Origin: Flavobacterium sp. CFS9
GTDB taxonomy: Bacteria; Bacteroidota; Bacteroidia; Flavobacteriales; Flavobacteriaceae
DNA length: 64,000 bases
Assembly: GCF_041154745.1 (NCBI RefSeq)
Contig: NZ_AP031573.1
Coordinates: forward strand, 1,612,001-1,676,000
Direction: 5' to 3'
The notes under the pieces are model-generated. The model was not told the DNA's origin. It was given only the letters and a program-made list of their open reading frames with translations, and did no database searches. Positions 1 through 7,722 of the stretch are shown one piece after another. Position 1 is the stretch's first letter, and every line of letters starts with the position of its first letter. Position numbers and translations under genes: made by a program.

Positions 1-354
1 CTGGTAAAACTGGATGTTCTTTTGAACGCTCAAACGGTGGATGCGCTTTCTGCTTTGATTCACGAAGACAACGCTTACAACATTGGTAAAAAAATGACCG
101 AGAAATTACGCGAGCTGATTCCAAGACAACAATTCGACATTCCGATTCAGGCTGCAATTGGTGCTAAAATTATCGCTCGTGAAACCATTAAAGCACTTCG
201 TAAAGACGTTACCGCAAAATGTTATGGTGGAGATATCTCTCGTAAACGTAAACTTCTTGAAAAACAGAAAAAAGGTAAAAAACGTATGAGACAAGTAGGA
301 AACGTTGAGATTCCACAAGAGGCGTTTATGGCTGTTTTGAAATTGAACGACTAA
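1..354 (+). CDS. lepA: Elongation factor 4 (LepA), C-terminal part only
   Basis: The reading frame is open from base 1 and ends at the TAA at 352-354, so only the last 117 codons are present and the start lies outside the window. The visible part is the LepA C-terminal domain: KLDVLLN and VDALS near the beginning, then [13 protein letters not shown], and the basic tail [20 protein letters not shown]. LepA is a ribosome-bound GTPase of the translation-factor family that acts on stalled or mistranslocated ribosomes; the GTPase domain is not in this window. A hairpin terminator follows. An internal TTG at 22 is not the real start because the family sequence continues upstream of it. Confidence 0.96.
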   Translation: MVKLDVLLNAQTVDALSALIHEDNAYNIGKKMTEKLRELIPRQQFDIPIQAAIGAKIIARETIKALRKDVTAKCYGGDISRKRKLLEKQKKGKKRMRQVGNVEIPQEAFMAVLKLND

Positions 355-396
355 GCTTTTTTTTAGAGAATAGAGTAAAGAACAAAGAATATAGAG

Positions 397-433
397 AAAA
401 CCTGATGATGAAAAATTGTCAGGTTTTTTTTTT
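397..433 (+). terminator. Rho-independent terminator of lepA
   Basis: The arms AAAACCTGA (397-405) and TCAGGTTTT (419-427) pair, and the run of T continues to about 433. It lies 43 bases after the lepA stop codon and points in the same direction. Confidence 0.8.
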
Positions 434-466
434 GGGGATATTTATTAGTGCTGTTAAGAATAAAGT

Positions 467-569
467 AAAACCAATAAAAACTTCATACACGCGATGTCAT
501 CCTGAGCGGAGTCCAAGGCTTATGGAACGGAGAATGGCTTCGACTTCGCTCAGCCAGACCGTTGAGACT
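467..569. repeat. 103-bp intergenic repeat, family A, copy 1
   Basis: This copy and the one at 623-726 share about 100 bases: an AT-rich lead (AAAACCAATAAAAACTTCA), then CTGAGCGGAGTC near one end and GACTTCGCTCAG near the other. Those two blocks are imperfect inverted repeats of each other (502-517 against 538-553), so the transcript could fold into a hairpin. The element is non-coding and sits between lepA and a regulator. It resembles the short palindromic repeats scattered through Bacteroidota genomes; its mobility is unknown. Confidence 0.75.
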
Positions 570-622
570 TGATTAAACTAGAATTTCGACTCTAACTCTG
601 CCTAACAGATTCATTAAAAATA

Positions 623-726
623 AAACCAATAAAAACTTCATACAACCGCGATGTCACCCTGAGCGGAGTCGAAGATTTATAGAACGGAGAATGGCTTCGA
701 CTTCGCTCAGCCAGACCGTTGAAACC
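623..726. repeat. 103-bp intergenic repeat, family A, copy 2
   Basis: This is a direct repeat of 467-569 with only a few differences, in the same orientation, 53 bases further on. The inverted blocks GAGCGGAGTCGAAG and CTTCGACTTCGCTC are a better match to each other here than in copy 1. Copy 1 therefore looks the more mutated of the two. Confidence 0.75.
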
Positions 727-761
727 TTCTTACAAACATCACTTTTATTTTCTATTAATAT

Positions 762-946
762 TTTGCTCCGTTGGAGCAAACAATAACAATTATATAAACA
801 AAGAGGTCTGGCTTAAAATGAATCAGCCTTCTTTGTTCATTATCAATTAAAATATTTCTTTTACTTTTTCTTTCTCAAACTGCTCCAGAGGAGCAAAATA
901 TCTATAGAAAATGTAGTTTCCCAGCATCAAAAAGCTCCAGCGGAGC
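762..946. repeat. Three short GC-rich palindromes, family B (GCTCCnnnGGAGC)
   Basis: Three small perfect or near-perfect palindromes lie within 190 bases: TTTGCTCCGTTGGAGCAAA (762-780), TGCTCCAGAGGAGCA (881-895) and GCTCCAGCGGAGC (934-946). The GCTCC and GGAGC arms are constant and the three central bases vary, which suggests selection on the hairpin. AAATATT-type tails recur beside them. They look like REP-type extragenic palindromes. Nothing coding is visible between 434 and 1058. Confidence 0.65.
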
Positions 947-1058
947 GAAATATTAATACAAAACAAAAGCAATCTGTCCCAATTTGGAACAGCTTTTTAT
1001 TTCTTTAAACCTCAAACCTTTGTAACTTTGAACCTCTCAATCTTTGTACCAAGAAAAA

Positions 1059-2018
1059 ATGCTCGACGAAACCCCAAAACGATTTGACCGTATTGTCGCC
1101 ATCCTCATCCAATTACAATCTAAAAAAATTGTAAAAGCACAGGAATTGGCCGACCGTTTTGACTGTAGTTTACGAACTATTTATCGCGACATTCGTACTT
1201 TGGAAGCTTCAGGGGTACCAATTTACAGTGAAGCCGGGGTCGGTTATGCTTTAATGGACGGCTATCGATTACCTCCCGTAATGTTCACACGCGAAGAAGT
1301 AAGCAGTTTTATTGCTGCCGAAAAACTCATGCAAAAATTTACCGATCCTTCACTTGGAGCGCACTATGCTTCTGCCATGTATAAACTGAAATCGGTTTTA
1401 AAAAGTACCGATAAAGACTGGCTCTCCAATATTGAATCACGGGTAGTCATGCAAACTGCTGAACCTATGTTTAATGATAATTCTCCAAATACTTTAGCGC
1501 TTCTTTTTGAAGGTATTGCTGAAAAAAAGCAGCTTTTACTTTCGTACAAAACATATGAAACAGATACAGCTACACAAAGAAACATAGAACCTGTGGGCGT
1601 TTTTCATGATAATAACAATTGGTATTTTTTAGGATACTGCCATTTAAGACAGGATTATCGTCAGTTTAGAGCGGACAGAATTCAAGGTATTCGAAAAACA
1701 GATTCTGATTTTACGATCGAACATGATGCTTTAGAAACTTATATCAATAAAACAGAAACTTGTCCAACAACAAAAGTCCGAATTTTAGTTGATAAAAAAA
1801 TTGCACGCTATCTGGGTACCGAAAAAAAGTATCACGGATTCATTTCAGAAAAAGAAATAGATGGAAAAATAGAAATGACTTTTATGTCACGAGATATCGA
1901 GAACTCATTTCCGCGATGGTTTCTAATGTATGGAGATTACGCTACGATTCTGGAACCTGAAATACTCAAGACCAAAACACTGGAATTACTGGAAATCAAC
2001 CGTAAAAGACTGTTATAA
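1059..2018 (+). CDS. HTH-WYL (YafY-type) transcriptional regulator
   Basis: This is a 319-residue protein from the ATG at 1059. An earlier in-frame TTG at 1044 is unlikely because a -7-like box TAACTTTG (1023-1030) lies just upstream. Residues 8-65 form a DeoR/HTH_11-type winged helix (FDRIVAILIQLQ, then LADRFDCSLRTIYRDIRTL). The C-terminal half is a WYL sensor domain with GVFHDNNNWYFLGYCHLR and the conserved R-x-F-R-x-D-R strand (YRQFRADRI). WYL regulators respond to nucleic-acid or other small ligands and are often linked to stress. It converges on two DinB-family genes across a shared terminator, a common pairing that suggests but does not prove that they are its targets. Confidence 0.88.
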   Translation: MLDETPKRFDRIVAILIQLQSKKIVKAQELADRFDCSLRTIYRDIRTLEASGVPIYSEAGVGYALMDGYRLPPVMFTREEVSSFIAAEKLMQKFTDPSLGAHYASAMYKLKSVLKSTDKDWLSNIESRVVMQTAEPMFNDNSPNTLALLFEGIAEKKQLLLSYKTYETDTATQRNIEPVGVFHDNNNWYFLGYCHLRQDYRQFRADRIQGIRKTDSDFTIEHDALETYINKTETCPTTKVRILVDKKIARYLGTEKKYHGFISEKEIDGKIEMTFMSRDIENSFPRWFLMYGDYATILEPEILKTKTLELLEINRKRLL

Positions 2019-2020
2019 AA

Positions 2021-2059
2021 AAAAACTCCTAAAGGTGAAGTTCATCTTTAGGAGTTTTT
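2021..2059. terminator. Bidirectional terminator between the WYL regulator and dinB-like gene
   Basis: The arms AAAAACTCCTAAAGG and CTTTAGGAGTTTTT (2021-2035 and 2046-2059) form a strong stem with A and T tracts on both sides, placed between two converging genes. Confidence 0.85.
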
Positions 2060-2064
2060 CAAAT

Positions 2065-2565
2065 CTAGTGTTTCTCTTTTACCACATTGTAAAAATTATA
2101 ATCGGTATTAGAAGCATCGGTAATACCAACATTTCTTCCAATGGTTACAATCTGTCCTCTGTGATACGTTCCGTGATTCACCACCTGCAGCAAATAATCG
2201 CTTACAGGCTGTTCACACTGAAACCATGGATTTTCAATTTTGATTGTTTTCAATAACTGTTCGTCTGATAATGATGTGATAAATGCAGCTAATTTTGCGG
2301 AAGTATTCAATAAACCTTCAAATATTTCATCTTTGTTTAAATCAACAGCTTCCCTTCTTTCCGGCTGTGGAATTTCAGCTATTATTGAAAACCAATATTC
2401 TTCGGTTTCCCAAATATGATTTAGCGTTTTAATAATGCTTGGATAGCTTGAAAGAATTTCTTTATGCAGCAATTCATCGCTTTTTGCTGAAAGCCAATTC
2501 ACAAATTGTTGATTCACCCATAAATTATAAGCGGCATAATTGGTCATAATTTTTTTAAAACTCAT
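2065..2565 (-). CDS. DinB family protein
   Basis: This 166-residue protein has the four-helix DinB/YfiT fold signature: a His in the helix NHIWETEEYWF (about residue 50) and the C-terminal pair in NHGTYHRGQ (about residues 130-138). Together these make the three-histidine metal site of the DinB superfamily. Members include metal-dependent thiol transferases and proteins of unknown function; the name comes from a DNA-damage-inducible Bacillus gene unrelated to E. coli DNA polymerase IV. It is followed on the same strand, 50 bases upstream, by a second DinB-like gene, so the two are probably co-transcribed. The substrate is unknown. Confidence 0.85.
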   Translation of the reverse strand: MSFKKIMTNYAAYNLWVNQQFVNWLSAKSDELLHKEILSSYPSIIKTLNHIWETEEYWFSIIAEIPQPERREAVDLNKDEIFEGLLNTSAKLAAFITSLSDEQLLKTIKIENPWFQCEQPVSDYLLQVVNHGTYHRGQIVTIGRNVGITDASNTDYNFYNVVKEKH

Positions 2566-2615
2566 ACTGTTCGATTTATATTAGAATAAAATTTATTAAA
2601 TACTTCCGGTTACGA

Positions 2616-3098
2616 TTATCTTTCCCAGAAAAACGGAGGTTCGATATTTAAAGCTCTTAAATACACATATCCTTGTCCGCGGTGGTGTACTTCATTGTCA
2701 ATAAAATACAGTATGTTCTGATATATCGGAAATTCATACTGACCAAAAAGGTTAAAATTTTCACTAAAGTCTTCGATCGATAATTTTTGCCAGAGCTCAT
2801 TGATTTCAGCTGTTGCTTCATCCCATTTTTCAAGATATTGCGCTTTGAAAATCAGTTTCTCTGTTGCTTCTTCTGAAAATGGCTTCACTTCTCTGTTTAC
2901 AATTCCTTTAATACCCGGAACTGCGATAGCCAAAAGCTCATCGGTCAACTTAGCGAAAGTTCGCATTCCTCCGATTGAAAATTCGAAAAAATCTTTCTCA
3001 GGAAATTTTTCAATAAGATTACGTGTAAGCTTACGGTGTCCTTGCCAGTGTATCAATAAATCTTCTGGAGTAATTACTTGAGCTGCTAATGTTTTCAT
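2616..3098 (-). CDS. DinB family protein (second copy)
   Basis: This 160-residue DinB-like protein is only distantly similar to its downstream neighbour. HWQGHRKLTRNLIE near the N-terminus and EVHHRGQGYVYLRAL near the C-terminus provide the histidine ligands. EFSIGGMRTFAKL between them is typical of the family. It is the first gene of a probable two-gene unit that faces the WYL regulator. The exact activity cannot be read from the sequence. Confidence 0.82.
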   Translation of the reverse strand: MKTLAAQVITPEDLLIHWQGHRKLTRNLIEKFPEKDFFEFSIGGMRTFAKLTDELLAIAVPGIKGIVNREVKPFSEEATEKLIFKAQYLEKWDEATAEINELWQKLSIEDFSENFNLFGQYEFPIYQNILYFIDNEVHHRGQGYVYLRALNIEPPFFWER

Positions 3099-3279
3099 AA
3101 TTTTAAAGTTTTAATTATTTGATACTTCAAAAGTATTTAGGCCCGGTGACAACAGTTTGTCAGTAGTAAAATAAAATTATCAATTATTTTAATCATCACC
3201 AAAAAAAGGACCGTCTGTTGCCTCTCGAAGCAGAAATTCACTTATAAAAAAACCTTAGCTCCTTTATAAAAAACCTTTG

Positions 3280-3287
3280 TACCTTTG
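3280..3287 (+). promoter_or_regulatory. Probable -7 promoter box for thiL
   Basis: TACCTTTG matches the Flavobacterium TAnnTTTG element and lies 30 bases before the thiL ATG. No convincing TTG was seen 19-20 bases upstream, so the call rests on the -7 element alone. Confidence 0.45.
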
Positions 3288-3317
3288 CCTCTTACAAACT
3301 TTGGAACTTAAAAGAAA

Positions 3318-4364
3318 ATGATCGAAGATAAAAATCCTCAACGTACCAGTATAGCACAATTAGGCGAGTTTGGCTTAATTGACCATTTAACCAAAAATTT
3401 TGATGTTACTCAGGAATCTACTTTGAAAAGTATAGGTGATGATGCCGCTGTTCTTGATTTTAAGGACAAAAAAGTGGTAGTCTCGACCGATTTATTAATT
3501 GAAGGAGTACATTTTGATTTGGCTTATATGCCTTTGAAGCATTTAGGTTACAAATCGGTTGTGGTTAATCTCTCCGACATTTGTGCCATGAATGCAAAAC
3601 CGACGCAAATAACGGTTTCTGTAGCCGTTTCTAACCGTTTCCCACTAGAAGCCTTAGAAGAGTTATTTGAAGGCATTACACATGCTGCAAAAGAGTACAA
3701 GATTGATGTTATTGGCGGTGATACTACCTCATCTCAAAAAGGACTAATTATTAGCATCACCGCAATTGGTGAAGCTAACGAAGAAGAAATTGTTTACCGA
3801 AATGGTGCTCAAAAAACCGATTTACTTGTAGTTACCGGAGATATAGGAGCTGCTTATATGGGATTACAGGTTCTGGAGCGTGAAAAACAGGTATTTCAGG
3901 TGAATCCTAACAGCCAGCCGGATCTGGATATGTACAGCTATTTAATCGAGCGTCAGTTAAAACCCGAAGCCCGAAAAGATGTTCGCACTTTATTACATGC
4001 ACTCGAGATTAAACCTACGGCAATGATTGATATTTCGGACGGATTGTCTTCTGAAATTATGCATATCTGCAAACAATCAAAAGTGGGCTGTAATTTATAT
4101 GAAGATAAGCTTCCTCTGGATCCTCAGTTCATTTCGACTTGTGAAGAATTCAATATCGATAGTACAACAGTTGCTATAAATGGCGGTGAAGATTACGAAT
4201 TACTCTTTACCATCGACATTAATGATTTTGATAAAATAAAAGGCAACCCAAACTTCTCTATTATCGGCCACATGACTGATGAAAGTGAAGGAGTTCATCT
4301 GGTAACACGTGCCAATACAAAAATTGCACTTAAAGCCCGTGGCTGGGATGCTCTAACGGAGTAG
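3318..4364 (+). CDS. thiL: Thiamine-monophosphate kinase
   Basis: This 348-residue member of the PurM/ThiL fold phosphorylates thiamine monophosphate to thiamine diphosphate with ATP. Visible family motifs are IGDDAAVLD (about residue 40), VVVSTDLLIEGVHFD (about 52-66), LSDICAMNAKP, the glycine-rich IGGDTTSS and, in the second half, MIDISDGLSSE and NGGEDYELLFT. The length is normal for the Bacteroidota form. It stands alone with a -7-like box just upstream and no thiamine synthesis neighbours. A repeat with 16-bp perfect inverted arms separates it from the converging regulator gene. Confidence 0.95.
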   Translation: MIEDKNPQRTSIAQLGEFGLIDHLTKNFDVTQESTLKSIGDDAAVLDFKDKKVVVSTDLLIEGVHFDLAYMPLKHLGYKSVVVNLSDICAMNAKPTQITVSVAVSNRFPLEALEELFEGITHAAKEYKIDVIGGDTTSSQKGLIISITAIGEANEEEIVYRNGAQKTDLLVVTGDIGAAYMGLQVLEREKQVFQVNPNSQPDLDMYSYLIERQLKPEARKDVRTLLHALEIKPTAMIDISDGLSSEIMHICKQSKVGCNLYEDKLPLDPQFISTCEEFNIDSTTVAINGGEDYELLFTIDINDFDKIKGNPNFSIIGHMTDESEGVHLVTRANTKIALKARGWDALTE

Positions 4365-4385
4365 ATTTTTTTAGTCGCAGTTTTC

Positions 4386-4440
4386 AGTATTCAGTCGCAG
4401 TGCTCAGTGAAATACTGACTGGAAACTGCGACTGAATACT
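4386..4440. repeat. Inverted repeat with 16-bp perfect arms, family E
   Basis: AGTATTCAGTCGCAGT (4386-4401) is exactly complementary to ACTGCGACTGAATACT (4425-4440), with a 23-base loop that itself contains CAGT and ACTG. It lies between converging genes and could end transcription from either side, although it lacks a clean T run. A related CAGT-rich sequence lies between atpD and atpC at 46778-46832. Confidence 0.7.
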
Positions 4441-4460
4441 AAGAACTGGAAACTAAAAAC

Positions 4461-5159
4461 TCAAAAAAGCCCTTTACATTTTGCCTCTTTGACCAGGTCC
4501 TCATCAAAACCACTTCTCACTTTAAGCAGCTCTTTCAGACCATTTTTACGCTTTTCAATTTCATTAACAGAAATCGGAATATATTGTGGCATGTCTGCTA
4601 AAGAAGTCCCTTTTGACAAATGAAATAGAATCTGCTTGTCAAATTCATCAATTTCAATAGAGTTATGAGCAGATTGATTGAGTATCTTTTGAACGGATTG
4701 ACTATAGTATTTGTCACTTTTCATTACTTTATCAAATGCAAAAAGCAATTCATCAAAAGTGAGATCATTTTTGATGATTAAACCATTAGGGCTAATGGTT
4801 CTGATGATTGTTTTAATTTTCAATAATTCAGTATACATGGTTAACAGAATTATTTTGCATTTTGGCATTTTCTTCAGAAGTAATTTCGCCAGATCTTCAC
4901 CCGAATAAATATTCTTTTCTTCGTATGGAGGCATGCTGATATCTAAAAAAGCAACGTCAAATTCAGGAGTCTGAGCATCTTCGATTAAATCGTACCCTGA
5001 TTTACAATCGTGGGCTTGCAAAATAAAGAACTCATACTTATTAGGATTATAACGCGTTATCGCATTCTTATATCCTTCAATAATAAAGGGGTGGTCGTCA
5101 ACAATTAAAATGTTTTTTCTAATTAATTGAGGAGCCTGGGGATTGGGATCAATTGTCAT
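4461..5159 (-). CDS. NarL-type response regulator
   Basis: This is a 232-residue two-domain regulator. The receiver holds the acidic pair in ILIVDDHP (residues 21-22), the phospho-acceptor Asp73 in FLDISMPP, a Thr in ILLTMYTE and a Lys in GLIIKND, so it should be phosphorylatable. The C-terminal region (IDEFDKQILFHLSKG onwards) has the layout of a LuxR-type helix-turn-helix but is degenerate. The gene overlaps the histidine kinase upstream by four bases (ATGA), so the two form a translationally coupled two-component system. The target genes are not evident. Confidence 0.87.
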   Translation of the reverse strand: MTIDPNPQAPQLIRKNILIVDDHPFIIEGYKNAITRYNPNKYEFFILQAHDCKSGYDLIEDAQTPEFDVAFLDISMPPYEEKNIYSGEDLAKLLLKKMPKCKIILLTMYTELLKIKTIIRTISPNGLIIKNDLTFDELLFAFDKVMKSDKYYSQSVQKILNQSAHNSIEIDEFDKQILFHLSKGTSLADMPQYIPISVNEIEKRKNGLKELLKVRSGFDEDLVKEAKCKGLF

Positions 5160-7207
5160 GTATGCTGTAGGTTTATTTTTTGATCTATTGGAATTTTTAC
5201 TATCAAAAGAGTTCCTTCTCCTTTGGCCGATTTTAAGAAAACAAAGCCTTTACATTCTGTCGCTCTGTATTGAATATTATGCAAACCTATGCCTTTTCTT
5301 GTTGTTTTGGTATTAAACCCGATTCCATCATCAGAAATTGACAAAACCAAATGGTCTATTTCACTTTTAAAATCTACCGTTATTGTATTGGCTTTTCCGT
5401 ACTTATTACAATTCTGAAGCGCTTCCTGAATAATTCTGTATAAATTAATTTTTACCGCATTCGAGACCAGTTCCCATTTAATATTAGAATCAAAAGAGGT
5501 GATTAATGCGGAATCATAGGTGTTTCTCTGATCCTCAAACAATTTGTTTAAAATCGCAATAAAATTATTAATTAATTCTGATTTCTCGCGGTTTAAATCA
5601 TGGGAAATCTCACGAATATCTTCTTCGATATGCTTAAGTTCTGTCAGGTATTTTTTTCTTTTGGGAGCTGCTTCAGCCTCATCTACTTTATCTAAACTAT
5701 CCAAACTGATCCTCACACCAAACATTCTGCCCAGTACCCCGTCATGTAAATCCTGAGCTACTTTTTTCTTTTCTTTAATACGAGTCTGCTCAATATCATT
5801 TTGCTGTGAGATCATTAAATTATAAATATCTTCATTAGCAACCTGTTGTTGCTGTTTAAAAAGCAGCTCTCTGTTTTTCGCTTGTTGTGTTTTATACACA
5901 TAGAAAAACAAACCTATCAGAGTACAAATACTAAAAATATATATTAAGGTTTTGTTTTTCTCCTGCAGACTTGAGTTCTGATCTTTTATTTCATTGGTTT
6001 CATATTCAATTCTGGAGAATTTTTCCCCCATATTGCGTTCAGCTCTCAACATTTTATCATTCAATTTAATATATTCCTTAGAGTAAGCCGAGGTATTTTC
6101 CGGATCAACAATTGCAATTTGCTTTAATACTTGGAGAGTATTGTTGATTTTATTAGTAGATCGGGATAAAAGCAAAGCCTGCTTAGAGAATTGAATTGCT
6201 TTAAACGTATCTTTTCTAAAAGCATAATACTCCGACAAATGAAGCTTACTGGACACAATTGCCGATTTCAATCCAAGACTATCTCTAATTCTCAGTGATC
6301 TGAAAAAATCTTCCGGAAGACCATCTAACTCCTCTAATTTAAATTTAGAGTAGGCCAAATTGTCCAGCAGCATTGCGTATAAAATGGTATTTTCTTTAAA
6401 TAAATTTTCCTCTTTCAAACCTTTTTCAAAAAATTTTTTGGCTTCCCGGTAATTACGCATATTGATATAAACAAAACCAATATTATTCAATGACGCTGCT
6501 TTTAACTGAAGTTCGAGAGGAATAGATTTGTCATTAAGATTTAGCAATGCCTTATTATGAAAACTTAGTGCCTTACCGTATTCTTCTTTATCATTGTATA
6601 AAATTCCTAATAAGTTATAACATTCATAAAATTGATCGTTAGCATGCTTCTGGCCTTTTAAACTGCGTAATGCCTTAAAAACAGCTATTTCGCTTTCAAA
6701 AAAATCTCCCTCGTTATATTGGAGACTAGCTTTACTTAAATAAGTTTTAGCCAGGCTAAAATGATCATTAATCGCTAAGTACAATTTTTCGGCATGATAA
6801 AAATTCATATAGGCGCTGTCAGAAACCGATTTTGACACGTAATAGTCGCCTAAGTAAGTATAAGCCTTGGCAATATTAGCAGAATCCTTAGTATCTTTTG
6901 ATCTCTTCAGAATCAGTTCGGTGGTTTGAAGATAGGATTTCCAATCACCCATATTATAATAACGATTGGCTATTTTAAACAAATTGACTTTATTGAGAGA
7001 ATCGTCTTTTTGCTTTATAATTATTGCAAATGCTTTCTTAGTATACTTCTGTTTCAGTTCATAAGTTAAGTCAACATCATTCGCCAGAGATAAAAACGTA
7101 GGGAGACTATCAACTCGGAAAGATTCTTCTTCATCTAAATGAGTTTTGCCGGTGCATCCCAATAAAATAAGAGATAAAAAAAGTAATATAGATAAAGTTT
7201 TTTTCAA
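5156..7207 (-). CDS. TPR-repeat sensor histidine kinase, lipoprotein-like N-terminus
   Basis: This 683-residue protein starts with a signal sequence ending in a lipobox-like LLGC. Residues about 60-400 are tandem TPR repeats (for example NNIGFVYINMRNYREAKKFF), then one membrane helix at about 420-440 (LIYIFSICTLIGLFFYVY) and a coiled coil. The kinase core is of the NarX/DesK type: the phosphorylated His sits in VAQDLHDGVLGRM (about residue 487), and the ATPase domain has QEALQNCNKYGKA and ISDDGIGFN with GIGLHNIQYRA. The TPR part probably faces the periplasm and senses protein or peptide ligands. The partner is the overlapping NarL-type regulator. A Cys that would be lipidated combined with an internal TM helix is unusual, so the lipoprotein reading is tentative. 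Confidence 0.9.
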   Translation of the reverse strand: MKKTLSILLFLSLILLGCTGKTHLDEEESFRVDSLPTFLSLANDVDLTYELKQKYTKKAFAIIIKQKDDSLNKVNLFKIANRYYNMGDWKSYLQTTELILKRSKDTKDSANIAKAYTYLGDYYVSKSVSDSAYMNFYHAEKLYLAINDHFSLAKTYLSKASLQYNEGDFFESEIAVFKALRSLKGQKHANDQFYECYNLLGILYNDKEEYGKALSFHNKALLNLNDKSIPLELQLKAASLNNIGFVYINMRNYREAKKFFEKGLKEENLFKENTILYAMLLDNLAYSKFKLEELDGLPEDFFRSLRIRDSLGLKSAIVSSKLHLSEYYAFRKDTFKAIQFSKQALLLSRSTNKINNTLQVLKQIAIVDPENTSAYSKEYIKLNDKMLRAERNMGEKFSRIEYETNEIKDQNSSLQEKNKTLIYIFSICTLIGLFFYVYKTQQAKNRELLFKQQQQVANEDIYNLMISQQNDIEQTRIKEKKKVAQDLHDGVLGRMFGVRISLDSLDKVDEAEAAPKRKKYLTELKHIEEDIREISHDLNREKSELINNFIAILNKLFEDQRNTYDSALITSFDSNIKWELVSNAVKINLYRIIQEALQNCNKYGKANTITVDFKSEIDHLVLSISDDGIGFNTKTTRKGIGLHNIQYRATECKGFVFLKSAKGEGTLLIVKIPIDQKINLQHT

Positions 7208-7256
7208 TGTCTTTTTTTGAATTTTACCAAAAATACTAAAACTAAAGACATAAAAA

Positions 7257-7283
7257 AAAGGCTGTCAGAATTTGACAGCCTTT
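7257..7283 (-). terminator. Terminator of the small secreted-protein gene
   Basis: The arms GGCTGTCA (7260-7267) and TGACAGCC (7273-7280) are flanked by A and T tracts. On the minus strand the stem is followed by eight T. It lies just after the stop of the gene at 7304-7549 and ahead of the kinase gene. Confidence 0.85.
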
Positions 7284-7303
7284 CAATTTTATTAAGCACT
7301 AAC

Positions 7304-7549
7304 TTAATCCATTTTCTTAACAATACTCACAGATTGTCTGTCCTGACGAAATCCTTCAGATTGGTTTAAGTTATGTAGTGTATTTATATTATCCTGTTTT
7401 CTTTTTCCACGACCTGTAAACTGGTCATCAATAGTATTCGTAGAGAATTTAGCGATTGAATCTGATGGAGAAATTCTTTGTGGAGTTGCAAACGAAGTTG
7501 CTATCATTACTGTAGAAAATAATACGATTTTTAAAGCTGTCTTTTTCAT
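7304..7549 (-). CDS. Small secreted protein of unknown function
   Basis: This 81-residue protein begins with a signal peptide (MKKTALKIVLFSTVMIATSF, cleavage probably near residue 22), followed by a hydrophilic, basic and disordered-looking stretch with RGKRKQDN and RQDRQS. There are no cysteines and no recognised domain. It has its own terminator, which supports a real transcription unit. It lies next to two signalling genes, but a functional link is only a guess. Confidence 0.6.
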   Translation of the reverse strand: MKKTALKIVLFSTVMIATSFATPQRISPSDSIAKFSTNTIDDQFTGRGKRKQDNINTLHNLNQSEGFRQDRQSVSIVKKMD

Positions 7550-7722
7550 GATCTGAGGATATTAAATGTTTGTTTTTTTAGTTTTAAAAATCATCGCTAT
7601 GCGCGAATCATGGTGTAAAACTAAGAACACTTTAAAAAGAATAATATGAAAAAAAAAGGTTTATGGTAGATCGTACCCAATTGATAGTCAATGATGGGCA
7701 AATCAATGTAGTCGTATAATTT

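Noticed and set aside
106..318. Minus-strand reading frame opposite lepA
   Set aside because: It lies wholly inside the conserved lepA sequence and its translation looks like antisense noise.
1930..2256. Plus-strand frame overlapping the WYL gene and a dinB-like gene
   Set aside because: It spans a convergent terminator and overlaps two well-supported genes; the translation has no domain features.
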